NCBI RefSeq assembly: GCF_020991375.1 | Contig: NZ_JAJLQZ010000001.1 | Span: forward strand, 310,001-374,000 | Direction of reading: 5' to 3' | Length of the DNA stretch: 64,000 nt | Origin: Glycomyces amatae | GTDB lineage: Bacteria > Actinomycetota > Actinomycetes > Mycobacteriales > Micromonosporaceae | Part shown: piece by piece, positions 41,829 through 49,387 of the stretch | Layout: each line of letters begins with the position of its first letter | Numbering within the stretch: the first letter of the stretch is position 1 | Program-made: the position numbers and the translations under genes | The notes under the pieces: generated by a model | What the model saw: only the letters and a program-made list of their open reading frames with translations | What the model was told of the DNA's origin: nothing | The model's database searches: none

Positions 41829-42800
41829 ATGGCCGATTCAGCGACTCCGGGCCTCACCCGCCGCACCCTCCTCACCGGTGCGGCCGCCCTCCTCGCCGCC
41901 GCGGCGGCGGGCACCGCCGCGCCGCGCCCGGCCCGCGCGGCGGCCCTCCCGCAGATCCGCGCGGCCGCCTCCGGCTGGACCGGCCGCGACGGCGAGCTGC
42001 TCGTCCTCACCGCCGACCCCGTGACCGAGACCGACTACGCGCTCCACCTCCTCGAAGCGGCCGGACCGGACGCGCCCGCCGAACTCGGCCCGCCGCTCCC
42101 GATCCCCCTCCCCGCCGCGTTCCACCCGCACTCGATGGCCGCCCGCGGCGCCGCCCTGTGGGTCACCGGGACGGCCGAGCTCGACCACGACCGCGCCCGG
42201 CCCGCCCTCGTCCGCATCGAGGACGGCGCGGCCGCCTACACGACCCTCCCCGTCCCGCAGGAGATCCGGTCGGGCATCGCCACCGGCGTCGCGACCTTCG
42301 GCGCCACCGGCCTCGCCGTCGTCCTCGAAGGCTGCTCCGACCCGCACTCGGCGGTCGTCACCCGCAGCCACCTGGCGGTCAGCCCCGACGGCGGCCGCAC
42401 CTGGACGCAGCAGCGCCTCGCCTCGGGGCTCGGCGAAGGCTTCGGCACCGTCCTGACCGGGACCGACCGCGGCCTGTTCGCGGCCACCGCCGACCGGGAC
42501 GGCGCGCAGACCGTCCACACCGGCGCACCCGGCGCCCGCCTCGGGGCCGTCCCCGCGGTCGCCGGCGCCGGCCGGCCCATGGCCGCGGTCACCGAGGCCG
42601 ACGGCGTCAGCGTCTTCAGCGACCGCGACGGCACCGTCGCCCGCGCCCGCTACACCGCCGACGGCGCGCCGCTCGGCGCCGCGGACGAGGAGCGCGCCGC
42701 CGAGTGCGCCTGCGCCGGCGAGGTCTTCGCGGTGCCCGGCAGCCCCGGCCGGTGGCTGGAGACCGACGGCACCACCATCCACATCAGAGGAAACCGGTGA
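41829..42800 (+). CDS. Tat-exported protein, sialidase/BNR-like propeller
   Basis: 323 residues from ATG 41829 (MADSATPGLTRRTLLTGAAA). The N-terminus is a twin-arginine signal with cleavage after ARA near residue 38. The mature chain is beta-rich with repeats including SPDGGRTWTQQR, a BNR/Asp-box type motif, suggesting a propeller that binds sugar or another ligand outside the cell. Three Cys residues (one at EGCSD, two at ECACAG) could form a disulfide. It is 18 bp upstream of a secreted-peptidase-like gene and may share its transcript. Confidence 0.65.
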   Translation: MADSATPGLTRRTLLTGAAALLAAAAAGTAAPRPARAAALPQIRAAASGWTGRDGELLVLTADPVTETDYALHLLEAAGPDAPAELGPPLPIPLPAAFHPHSMAARGAALWVTGTAELDHDRARPALVRIEDGAAAYTTLPVPQEIRSGIATGVATFGATGLAVVLEGCSDPHSAVVTRSHLAVSPDGGRTWTQQRLASGLGEGFGTVLTGTDRGLFAATADRDGAQTVHTGAPGARLGAVPAVAGAGRPMAAVTEADGVSVFSDRDGTVARARYTADGAPLGAADEERAAECACAGEVFAVPGSPGRWLETDGTTIHIRGNR

Positions 42801-42818
42801 CGCGAGACAGGAGGAGCG

Positions 42819-43622
42819 ATGGCATTCCCCAGCAGCAGCAAGGCGTTCGCGAGCTCGGCCTGCGGCTACCCCGACATCACCCGCGACTGGCTCCACCAGC
42901 GCGAGCTGAAGATGCGCTACCGCACCGCGTTCAACGGCGAGGGCTACGGCGTCCACCCGTCCACCACCTCCTTCACCATGCACGAGGAGACGCACACCCA
43001 GGCCGGGAAGGTCATCCGCGACCTGCACGCCCTCGGCCGGGACTACGCCCGCAGCGACGGCCCGTGGACCTACCGGTGGACCGGCATCGCCGGGACGAAG
43101 GTCTGCAAGCCCGGCTACCACCGCTACGGCGCCGCCATCGACTTCACCAGGTTCGACTGGGGCTCGGGCCGCTACATGGACACGGCCGTCCACGGCGAGG
43201 AGCGCCGCCGCTACCTGCGCCGCCGCTACCTCGCGGTGATCGCCACCTGCCGCAAGCACTTCGGGACGGTCCTGCACTGCCACAACGACCCCGACGGCTC
43301 CCACTGGAACCACATCCACGCCGACCGGGGCCGCCAGGCCGTCGCCATGAACTGGGGCTACCAGACCGACACGACCATCATTCAATGGGCCGCAAGGGAT
43401 CTGGCCGGGATGGAGGACATGGCGATCGACGGCGACTTCGGCCCGCAGACCACCAAGGGCTACAAGCTGCTGCGCGAGCGCTTCGGCGCCGAGGACGTCG
43501 ACCCCACCTCCTCGCCCACCGCGAGCAGGCTCTGGCTCGACCTCATCGGCCGCCACGGCATGGCCGACGAGGACGCCGGGGCCTTCCGCGCCGGCGAGAG
43601 CGCCGCGGCCGCGGCGCGGTAG
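42819..43622 (+). CDS. M15/extensin-like peptidase-fold protein with peptidoglycan-binding-like tail
   Basis: 267 residues from ATG 42819 with AGGAG upstream. HRYGAAIDFTRFDWG and HWNHIHADRG carry the His, Asp and His ligands of the zinc-dependent M15/VanY and extensin-C-like fold, which cleaves peptide cross-links in the cell wall. The C-terminus (MEDMAIDGDFGPQTTKGYKLL) resembles a peptidoglycan-binding domain of type 1 (DGDFGPQT). No signal peptide is visible, which is unusual for a wall enzyme. Export by another route or a phage-like endolysin origin are possible. Confidence 0.72.
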   Translation: MAFPSSSKAFASSACGYPDITRDWLHQRELKMRYRTAFNGEGYGVHPSTTSFTMHEETHTQAGKVIRDLHALGRDYARSDGPWTYRWTGIAGTKVCKPGYHRYGAAIDFTRFDWGSGRYMDTAVHGEERRRYLRRRYLAVIATCRKHFGTVLHCHNDPDGSHWNHIHADRGRQAVAMNWGYQTDTTIIQWAARDLAGMEDMAIDGDFGPQTTKGYKLLRERFGAEDVDPTSSPTASRLWLDLIGRHGMADEDAGAFRAGESAAAAAR

Positions 43623-43644
43623 CCGCGATCAGAAGGAGGACGAC

Positions 43645-44679
43645 ATGGCCGAGTACGAGCACCGCCGACGCTGGATCGCCGCCGCGACGGCGGTCGTGAT
43701 CGCGGGCGCCTCGGCCGCGTGCGACCTCGACGGCGCCTCGAGCAGCAGCGCCGACGCCGAGGCGGGCGTGTTCTACGGCCTCGGCGACGACCACCGGCTC
43801 TACCGCTGGGACCCCGGCGCCGAGGGCGGCGGCCCCGAGGCCGTCCTCGACCTCGGCGGCGTCTGGGAGCAGGAGGGCGACGTCGGCACGGTCCTGCGCG
43901 CCTCGCTGAGCGTCGACCCCCGGCAGCGGTACGCCGCCTGGATCGCGGGCGGGAGCACCGACGCGGTCCTGAACTTCGGCGACCTGGAGACCGGCGAGGT
44001 CACGACCGCCGTCGAGTACCCCGTCGACCACGTCTGCATCGACCCGGCCTGGCTCGGCGACGGCTCCGCGCTCCTGGTCCACCGGGCCGCCGTCTGGGGC
44101 GAGGCCCCGGAGGGCGGCGACGCGACGCCGCTGCCGGTCGAGTCCTGGGGCGACACGGAGTGGTACTCGCCCGGGACCGGAGCACTGCCGGCCACGGTGG
44201 ACCTGGACACCCGCGGGTGCCGCGTGCGCTGGTACACCGCCGAGGACGGCACCGCCCAGGCGCTCTACCACAACCCCGAGGTCACCGAGCTGTACCGCGT
44301 CGACGCCTCCGGGGAGATCCTGGAGACCATCCCGGCGTCGAGCCTCCAGGGCACCGAACCGCATCTCATCGGCATGGTCGGCGTCGACCCCACGGGCCGG
44401 TACGCGTGCCTGGTCGACGACTACGGCCCCTACGGGGCCGCCAAGGGCGGCTTCACGATGCGCGCCGAGTCCGGGACCCGCGTCGTCGACCTCGAGAACG
44501 GCGAGGCCGTCGGCGCGGGGGACGACGGGTGCGTTTCGGTCCACGAGGCGGGCTACCTCTCCCGGGACGGCGCGTCGGTCGCGTTCACCGGGTACGGGGG
44601 CGAGCGGCAGTGGTCGACCGAGCTGCCGGGGACGATCGCCGAGTCGCCCGTCCTGTTCTACATGCCGAACGACTCGTAG
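43645..44679 (+). CDS. Secreted or lipid-anchored protein, propeller-like
   Basis: 344 residues, ATG 43645 after AAGGAGGA. The N-terminal helix (RRRWIAAATAVVIAGASAAC) ends in a Cys that could be a weak lipobox (S-A-A-C). The mature protein is beta-rich with recurring aromatic and Gly-Asp motifs (FYGLGDDHRLYRWDPG, VDPTGRYACLVDDYG), suggesting a beta-propeller. No enzyme motif was recognised. It lies in a short run of exported proteins and is followed by the MOSC gene 29 bp later. Confidence 0.6.
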   Translation: MAEYEHRRRWIAAATAVVIAGASAACDLDGASSSSADAEAGVFYGLGDDHRLYRWDPGAEGGGPEAVLDLGGVWEQEGDVGTVLRASLSVDPRQRYAAWIAGGSTDAVLNFGDLETGEVTTAVEYPVDHVCIDPAWLGDGSALLVHRAAVWGEAPEGGDATPLPVESWGDTEWYSPGTGALPATVDLDTRGCRVRWYTAEDGTAQALYHNPEVTELYRVDASGEILETIPASSLQGTEPHLIGMVGVDPTGRYACLVDDYGPYGAAKGGFTMRAESGTRVVDLENGEAVGAGDDGCVSVHEAGYLSRDGASVAFTGYGGERQWSTELPGTIAESPVLFYMPNDS

Positions 44680-44708
44680 CAGGCGACGGTCCGCCCCGGC
44701 GGCATAGG

Positions 44709-45551
44709 ATGGCTGCCGTGAACCGCGTCCTGGGCCTGCGCCGCTACCCGCTCAAATCCGCCGCCGCCGAGCACCCCGCCGAAGCCGTGCTCGGCAGGCA
44801 CGGCCTCGACGGCGACCGCACCTGGGTGTGCCTCGACGCCGACGGCACCATCGGCAGCGCCAAGCAGCCCCGCCTGTGGGGCCGCCTCCTCGACGTCGCC
44901 GTCGAATACGAACCGGCCCAAGGAGGCTCGGGAGAGCGCACCACCCTCACCGTCCCCGGAGGCGCACCCGCCGAAGCGGGCACCCCGGAAGCGGACGCGG
45001 CCGTCTCGGACTGGCTCGGCCGCCCGGTCCGGGTCGCCCGCACCGCTCCCGGGCGGCTGCAACGACACCACTGGTGGCCCGACGAGCCGGGCATGATCCC
45101 CGAATGGTCCGCCGGGGTCGAACCCGGCGGCGACGACCTGGTCGACGCCCGCCCCAGCGACGACGGGCGCTTCTTCGACTTCGGCCCGCTCCACCTCGTC
45201 ACCGCCGGCGCCCTCGAGCGCCTCGGCGCCGAGCACGGCGAAGCGGTCGACCCGATCCGCTTCCGCCCCAACCTGATCCTCGACCTGCCCGCCGATCCCG
45301 AACCGGGGCAGCAGATCACGGTGGGGCCCGACGTCGTCCTCCAGGCGGTCGTCCCCACGCCGCGCTGCGTCATCCCGTCCCTCGCCCACGGCGGGGCCCG
45401 CGCGGACCGCGGCCTCCTCAAGACCCTCGCCGGGCACCACCGCATCGACGTCCCGGGCTTCGGGCGCGCCACCTGCTTCGGCTTCTACGCCGACGTCGTC
45501 GAGACCGGCACGGTCAAGGCCGGCGACGAGATCCGGGTCCGCGCGGCCTGA
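44709..45551 (+). CDS. MOSC-domain protein
   Basis: 280 residues from ATG 44709. A GTG at 44718 with AGGATGG in front is an equally good start. It opens VLGLRRYPLKS, the N-terminal MOSC barrel start, followed by LGRHGLDGDRTWVCLD and the MOSC core FRPNLILDLPADP, then TPRCVIPSLAHG with the Cys expected to bind the molybdenum-cofactor sulfur. MOSC proteins handle sulfurated molybdenum cofactor or reduce N-hydroxylated compounds. The moaC-moaE operon is 22 kb away. Confidence 0.85.
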   Translation: MAAVNRVLGLRRYPLKSAAAEHPAEAVLGRHGLDGDRTWVCLDADGTIGSAKQPRLWGRLLDVAVEYEPAQGGSGERTTLTVPGGAPAEAGTPEADAAVSDWLGRPVRVARTAPGRLQRHHWWPDEPGMIPEWSAGVEPGGDDLVDARPSDDGRFFDFGPLHLVTAGALERLGAEHGEAVDPIRFRPNLILDLPADPEPGQQITVGPDVVLQAVVPTPRCVIPSLAHGGARADRGLLKTLAGHHRIDVPGFGRATCFGFYADVVETGTVKAGDEIRVRAA

Positions 45552-45552
45552 T

Positions 45553-45575
45553 CGGCCCGGGCGGTGCCCGGGCCG
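45553..45575. terminator. Hairpin terminator between convergent genes
   Basis: CGGCCCGGGC and GCCCGGGCCG form a perfect 10-bp stem around GGT just after the MOSC gene stop and before the converging propeller gene ends. Confidence 0.7.
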
Positions 45576-45584
45576 GCGGCTCGT

Positions 45585-46547
45585 CTAGTTGTAAGCGGTC
45601 GTGTAGTAGCGGGCCTTGTAGAACTCGGCGCCCGAGCGCGTTCGGTCCGCCGACTGCGAGAACACCAGGGTGGGGGTGCCCCAGTCGCGCGAGCCGGCGT
45701 TGTCGCCGCGCAGGTAGAAGTACTCGCCCGTGCGCATCTTCACGTACGACTTGATGCGGGTCGTGGTGTGCATCGTGGTCTTCGCCAGTGTCGACTTGTC
45801 GATCGAGTACACGCCGTACGAGTCGGAGACCAGGAGCCGCGACGAGTTCGAGTAGTCCGCCTGGAGGTCGTGGCCGAGGCCCGACAGGGCCACCTTCTTG
45901 CCAGTGGCCTTGAGCCGCGTGTTCCGGTAGGTGCCCGAGACCGAGTAGGCCTGCACGACCTTGTTCCCGCAGGCCCACAGCAGCTGGTTGTTCGGGTCCC
46001 AGACGACGCCGTGGGCGCCCGCGAGCGAGACCGTCTGGACCGCCTTCAGCGTCGAGGGGTCCGAGATCCTGGTGGGCCCGTAGACCGTCAGGTAGCCGCC
46101 CGACGAGGCCGAGACGAACGCGCCGATGTTCGGGATGCGCTCCAGCGCATGCGGGTTCCCGCCGGGGGAGGCGCTCCACAGCACGTCGTTGAGCTCCTGG
46201 TCGAGCTCGGTGGTGATGTTCCAGATCCCGACCTTCCCGCCCGAGGCCGCGGCCAGGCCGATCGCGCCGAACTGGGCGGTGTCGCGGATGCGGCAGTCGG
46301 ACAGGTTGTACCAGCCGCCGGTGCCGGGGCTCCACGTCTTGTACGCGTTCGCGTTCGAGAACGACTTGTCCTTGTCGAACACGAACACCTTGTTGGCGAC
46401 CTGCTCGGTGACCATCACCCTGAAATTGGCCGTGTCGGCCGAGGCGACACCGGCCCCGACGGCCCCGGCGGCGGCCAGGGGCGCACCGATGGCGACGGCG
46501 CGGAGGAGGTTGCGCCGGTTCATGCTCGACTGCTTGCGCTCGTTCAA
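45585..46547 (-). CDS. Tat-exported beta-propeller protein (DUF6528-like)
   Basis: 320 residues if started at TTG 46547, which has AGAGGAG six bases upstream. An ATG at 46523 also lies at the signal peptide. The signal (MNRRNLLRAVAIGAPLAAAG) has twin arginines and ends ASA. The mature protein begins with FRVMVTEQVANKVFVFD and repeats strand sets with DPNNQLLWACG and LSGLGHDLQADY, the pattern of secreted propellers of DUF6528 type in Streptomyces. It is probably a surface or secreted sugar-related protein. No catalytic residues are certain. Confidence 0.7.
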   Translation of the reverse strand: MNERKQSSMNRRNLLRAVAIGAPLAAAGAVGAGVASADTANFRVMVTEQVANKVFVFDKDKSFSNANAYKTWSPGTGGWYNLSDCRIRDTAQFGAIGLAAASGGKVGIWNITTELDQELNDVLWSASPGGNPHALERIPNIGAFVSASSGGYLTVYGPTRISDPSTLKAVQTVSLAGAHGVVWDPNNQLLWACGNKVVQAYSVSGTYRNTRLKATGKKVALSGLGHDLQADYSNSSRLLVSDSYGVYSIDKSTLAKTTMHTTTRIKSYVKMRTGEYFYLRGDNAGSRDWGTPTLVFSQSADRTRSGAEFYKARYYTTAYN

Positions 46548-46773
46548 GGAAGACTCCTCTTGGGGGTAGGGAGCGTCCGGGCCCGGTCCGGGCCGCGAAC
46601 CACTCCCAGTGTGCCGCAACCCGACCAATCCCGAAAGACCGCCACAACCCGCCCACCCGCAGGCGTCGCCCCGCCACGTTCCGGAGGGGGCCGGTCGCGT
46701 GACAGATGCCGCCCCAGTCGATCCCTCCGTAGCGTGAGGTGCGGAAACACCGCTACGAGACGGAGGAACCCGC

Positions 46774-47922
46774 ATGAGCACCGCACACGACTGGATCCGC
46801 GACCACGCGCGGCCCTGGGACGACCTCCAGCCGGTCGTCGCCGCCGCGAAGACCGCCACGGTGGTCGCCATCGGCGAGAACACCCGCGAGTCCGCCGAGA
46901 TCGACCGCCACCGCGTCGCCGTGGTCAAGGCCCTCGTCGAGGAGGCCGGCTACCGGGTGATCGTGTTCCCCGACAGCGCGAACGTCGCCGAGCGCATGGA
47001 CGACTACGTCCACGGCCGCCGCGACGACCTCCACGACGTCGTCCGCACCGCCTGGCGTCCGAACCGCACCGAGGCCAACGCCGACCTGCTCGCATGGGTC
47101 CGCGCCTTCAACGAGCGGCACGCCGAGACCGTCCGCGTCGTCGGCAACGGCCCCCGGGCGGCCGAACCGGCCGACTACGACCGCGTCCTCGAGTCCGCCG
47201 CCCAGGACCCCGACGCCGTCGCCGCCCTCCGTGAACGCTACGACGTCATCCGCACCGCGCACGAGGTCAACGAGCACATTCAGATCCACCACGGCACCCA
47301 CCCGGGCCGCCCGTTCGCCGAACTCGCGCAGGAAGCCCTCGACATCGTCCGCGCCCTCCCCGAGCCCGACCCGGAGGCCGTCGGTCTCGCCGAGGACATC
47401 CACGGCTTCCACGCCAACGCGATCGCCGCCCGGCCCGACTTCGCCGCGGTGGGCAGGGGCATCGCCGACCGGATCGTCGCCGCTCACGAAGCGGCCGGGA
47501 GGAAGGTCGTCTACTTCGACGGGTTCGCCCTCACCGGCGTCCTCTCAGGAGCGGAGGTCGCGGTCAGTCCCGGCAAGCGCTTCGCGACCGCCGGTTGGCT
47601 GCTGCGCGAGCGGTTCGGCGACGCCTATGTCTCGGTGCTCCTGGCCTTCGGCCACGGCACCATCCGCGGCGGCCTCGTCATCCCCGAAGCGGCCGAAGGC
47701 CATCTGGAGCGGGACCTCCTCGACAGCGGTGTCGACGCGGCGCTGCTCCCGCTCGAGGACGGCAGCTGGCCGAACGGCGCCCGCAAACTGCGGATCGTCG
47801 CCGGGGTCTACGACCCGGCCGAGGACGGCAGGCACGCCCTCGACCTCCCCTCGCTCCGGGATGCCGCGGACTTCCTCGGCTTCACCAGGGCGATCACCGA
47901 GACTCGGATGCTCGAGTCCTGA
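46774..47922 (+). CDS. Erythromycin-esterase-superfamily protein, key His replaced
   Basis: 382 residues, ATG 46774 after GGAGGAA. The fold is that of the erythromycin esterase/Ere-like superfamily: TVVAIGENTRESAEIDRHR corresponds to the conserved GE-x-x-H-x-x-x-E segment near the N-terminus, and VVYFDGFALTG to the second active-site region. The His expected after GE is Arg here, and the second region lacks the usual His. Classical ester hydrolysis of macrolides is therefore unlikely. It may act on another substrate. It stands alone and is divergent from the propeller gene. Confidence 0.75.
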   Translation: MSTAHDWIRDHARPWDDLQPVVAAAKTATVVAIGENTRESAEIDRHRVAVVKALVEEAGYRVIVFPDSANVAERMDDYVHGRRDDLHDVVRTAWRPNRTEANADLLAWVRAFNERHAETVRVVGNGPRAAEPADYDRVLESAAQDPDAVAALRERYDVIRTAHEVNEHIQIHHGTHPGRPFAELAQEALDIVRALPEPDPEAVGLAEDIHGFHANAIAARPDFAAVGRGIADRIVAAHEAAGRKVVYFDGFALTGVLSGAEVAVSPGKRFATAGWLLRERFGDAYVSVLLAFGHGTIRGGLVIPEAAEGHLERDLLDSGVDAALLPLEDGSWPNGARKLRIVAGVYDPAEDGRHALDLPSLRDAADFLGFTRAITETRMLES

Positions 47923-47989
47923 ACCCCCCCGGCCGGACTCGCCGAAATAGCGTTTGCGTCGGCCGCCGCGAGCTGTCAGCATCCGGGGC

Positions 47990-48604
47990 ATGGAAACCCC
48001 TCAGACGCCGATGCGGCAGATCCGGGCCCGCTTCGACGCCGACACGATCACCGTCTACCAGGCGTACGACCCCGCCGTCGCCGAGCCGGCGCTCGCCGCC
48101 CAGACCTTCGTCCCGCCGTTCAAGCGCGGACGCATGACCTGGATCAAGCCCTCGTTCCTGTGGATGATGCACCGCTGCGGCTGGGCCGCCAAGCCCGGCC
48201 AGACCAGGGTCCTCGCCGTCGACATCACCCGCGAGGGCTTCGCATGGGCGCTGGCGCACTCGTGCGGCAGCACACCGGCCTCCGGTGAAGCGTACGAGGC
48301 CTGGCAGGCGCGGATGGCCGCGTCCCCGGTCCGCGTCCAATGGGACCCCGAACGCGACCTGCGCCTGAACCGACTCGACCACCGCTCGATCCAGATCGGC
48401 CTCTCCGGCGAAGCGGTCGGCCGCTACACGGGCGAATGGATCACCGGCATCGCCGACGCCACCGATCGGGCCCGGACGATCGAAACCCACCTTGCGAACG
48501 GCGACATCGCGGCAGCCCGGGAACTGCTGCCGGACGAAGCGCCGTACCCGTTGGAAGCGGCCCTCGCGGTTCGCATAGGCGCTGCGCAACCGTCCGAAAA
48601 GTGA
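47990..48604 (+). CDS. DUF4291-family protein
   Basis: 204 residues from ATG 47990 (METPQTPMRQIRARFD). It carries the family features: ITVYQAYDPAVAEPAL, KRGRMTWIKPSFLWMMHRCGW, and the C-terminal QWDPERDLRLNRLDHRSIQIGL. DUF4291 proteins are small soluble proteins of unknown function found widely in actinobacteria and fungi. Nothing in the neighbourhood explains its role. The 265-bp gap after it contains a relatively AT-rich patch (near 48655-48715), which may be the promoter of the next gene. Confidence 0.85.
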   Translation: METPQTPMRQIRARFDADTITVYQAYDPAVAEPALAAQTFVPPFKRGRMTWIKPSFLWMMHRCGWAAKPGQTRVLAVDITREGFAWALAHSCGSTPASGEAYEAWQARMAASPVRVQWDPERDLRLNRLDHRSIQIGLSGEAVGRYTGEWITGIADATDRARTIETHLANGDIAAARELLPDEAPYPLEAALAVRIGAAQPSEK

Positions 48605-48869
48605 GGCCGCGATCCGTCCTGGCCCGTGACACGCCATGGGCGACATGCCAAGTCGATTTTCCTGATTTTTGTAGGGTTCCGCCGTTTGGGAATCTTACTG
48701 CTGTGCTCATGTCGCTTACGAGGGCGAATCCTGCGGGCGGCACTCGTCGGGAGTCCACAATCATCACACTCCGCACCCCCCATGATCACTTTCGGTGCCG
48801 TTGACTTCACCGAACGTCGCCAATAGATTCCTCCTCGAACCGAGCCCACATCGGTTAAAGGAGGAACTC

Positions 48870-49229
48870 ATGAACTGCCGCAAGGACATCACCGCCCGCA
48901 TCTCGCCCCGGCAAGCCGTCTCCTACTCCGCCTTCTTCCTGAACGTCCTGACCGGGCGCAAGCCCGCCGCCGACGCCCGCCTGCTGGCCACCGACAACGG
49001 CTGGGCGGCCTTCACCAGAGTCCGCCGCCGCGTACCGACCCGCTTCAGGCAGGTCCGCGTGGCCCGGGCCTTCTGCCCCAACCCGGACACCGCCGAGATC
49101 GTCGCCATGGTCGAGAACGGCACCGGCCACCAGGCCATGACCCTGACCTTCCGCACCACGCCCCACGGCTGGCGCCTCGACCACTGCGACCTCATCCACG
49201 CCAACACCCGCCCACGGCACCGCCTGTAA
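48870..49229 (+). CDS. Rv3235-like small protein
   Basis: 119 residues from ATG 48870 with a near-perfect AAAGGAGGA site. It is a soluble alpha/beta chain: helix (SPRQAVSYSAFFLNVLTG), then strands with VRVARAFCPNPDTAEIVAMV and MTLTFRTTPHGWRLDHCDL. This resembles the small Rv3235-type proteins often found near secA/hpf in actinobacteria. Function is unknown, and the usual neighbours are absent here. A strong hairpin follows. Confidence 0.6.
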   Translation: MNCRKDITARISPRQAVSYSAFFLNVLTGRKPAADARLLATDNGWAAFTRVRRRVPTRFRQVRVARAFCPNPDTAEIVAMVENGTGHQAMTLTFRTTPHGWRLDHCDLIHANTRPRHRL

Positions 49230-49247
49230 GGCGCCCGACCGCACGGT

Positions 49248-49280
49248 GAGGGCCGCCGAGCACTGAGCTCGGCGGCCCTC
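49248..49280 (+). terminator. Intrinsic terminator
   Basis: GAGGGCCGCCGAGC and GCTCGGCGGCCCTC form a perfect 14-bp stem with a 5-base loop (ACTGA) 18 bp after the Rv3235-like stop. Confidence 0.85.
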
Positions 49281-49387
49281 GCCTGCGCGCGTCCTCGGCC
49301 CCTTGCGATCCCGAGCGGGTGAGTCGGCTCCGAACAAGGCCGCGACACGGCATATCCTGCGTAAGCAATCGTCAGAAGGTGACCGAG

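Noticed and set aside
46774-47922. Macrolide-resistance esterase
   Set aside because: Key active-site His residues of Ere enzymes are not present.
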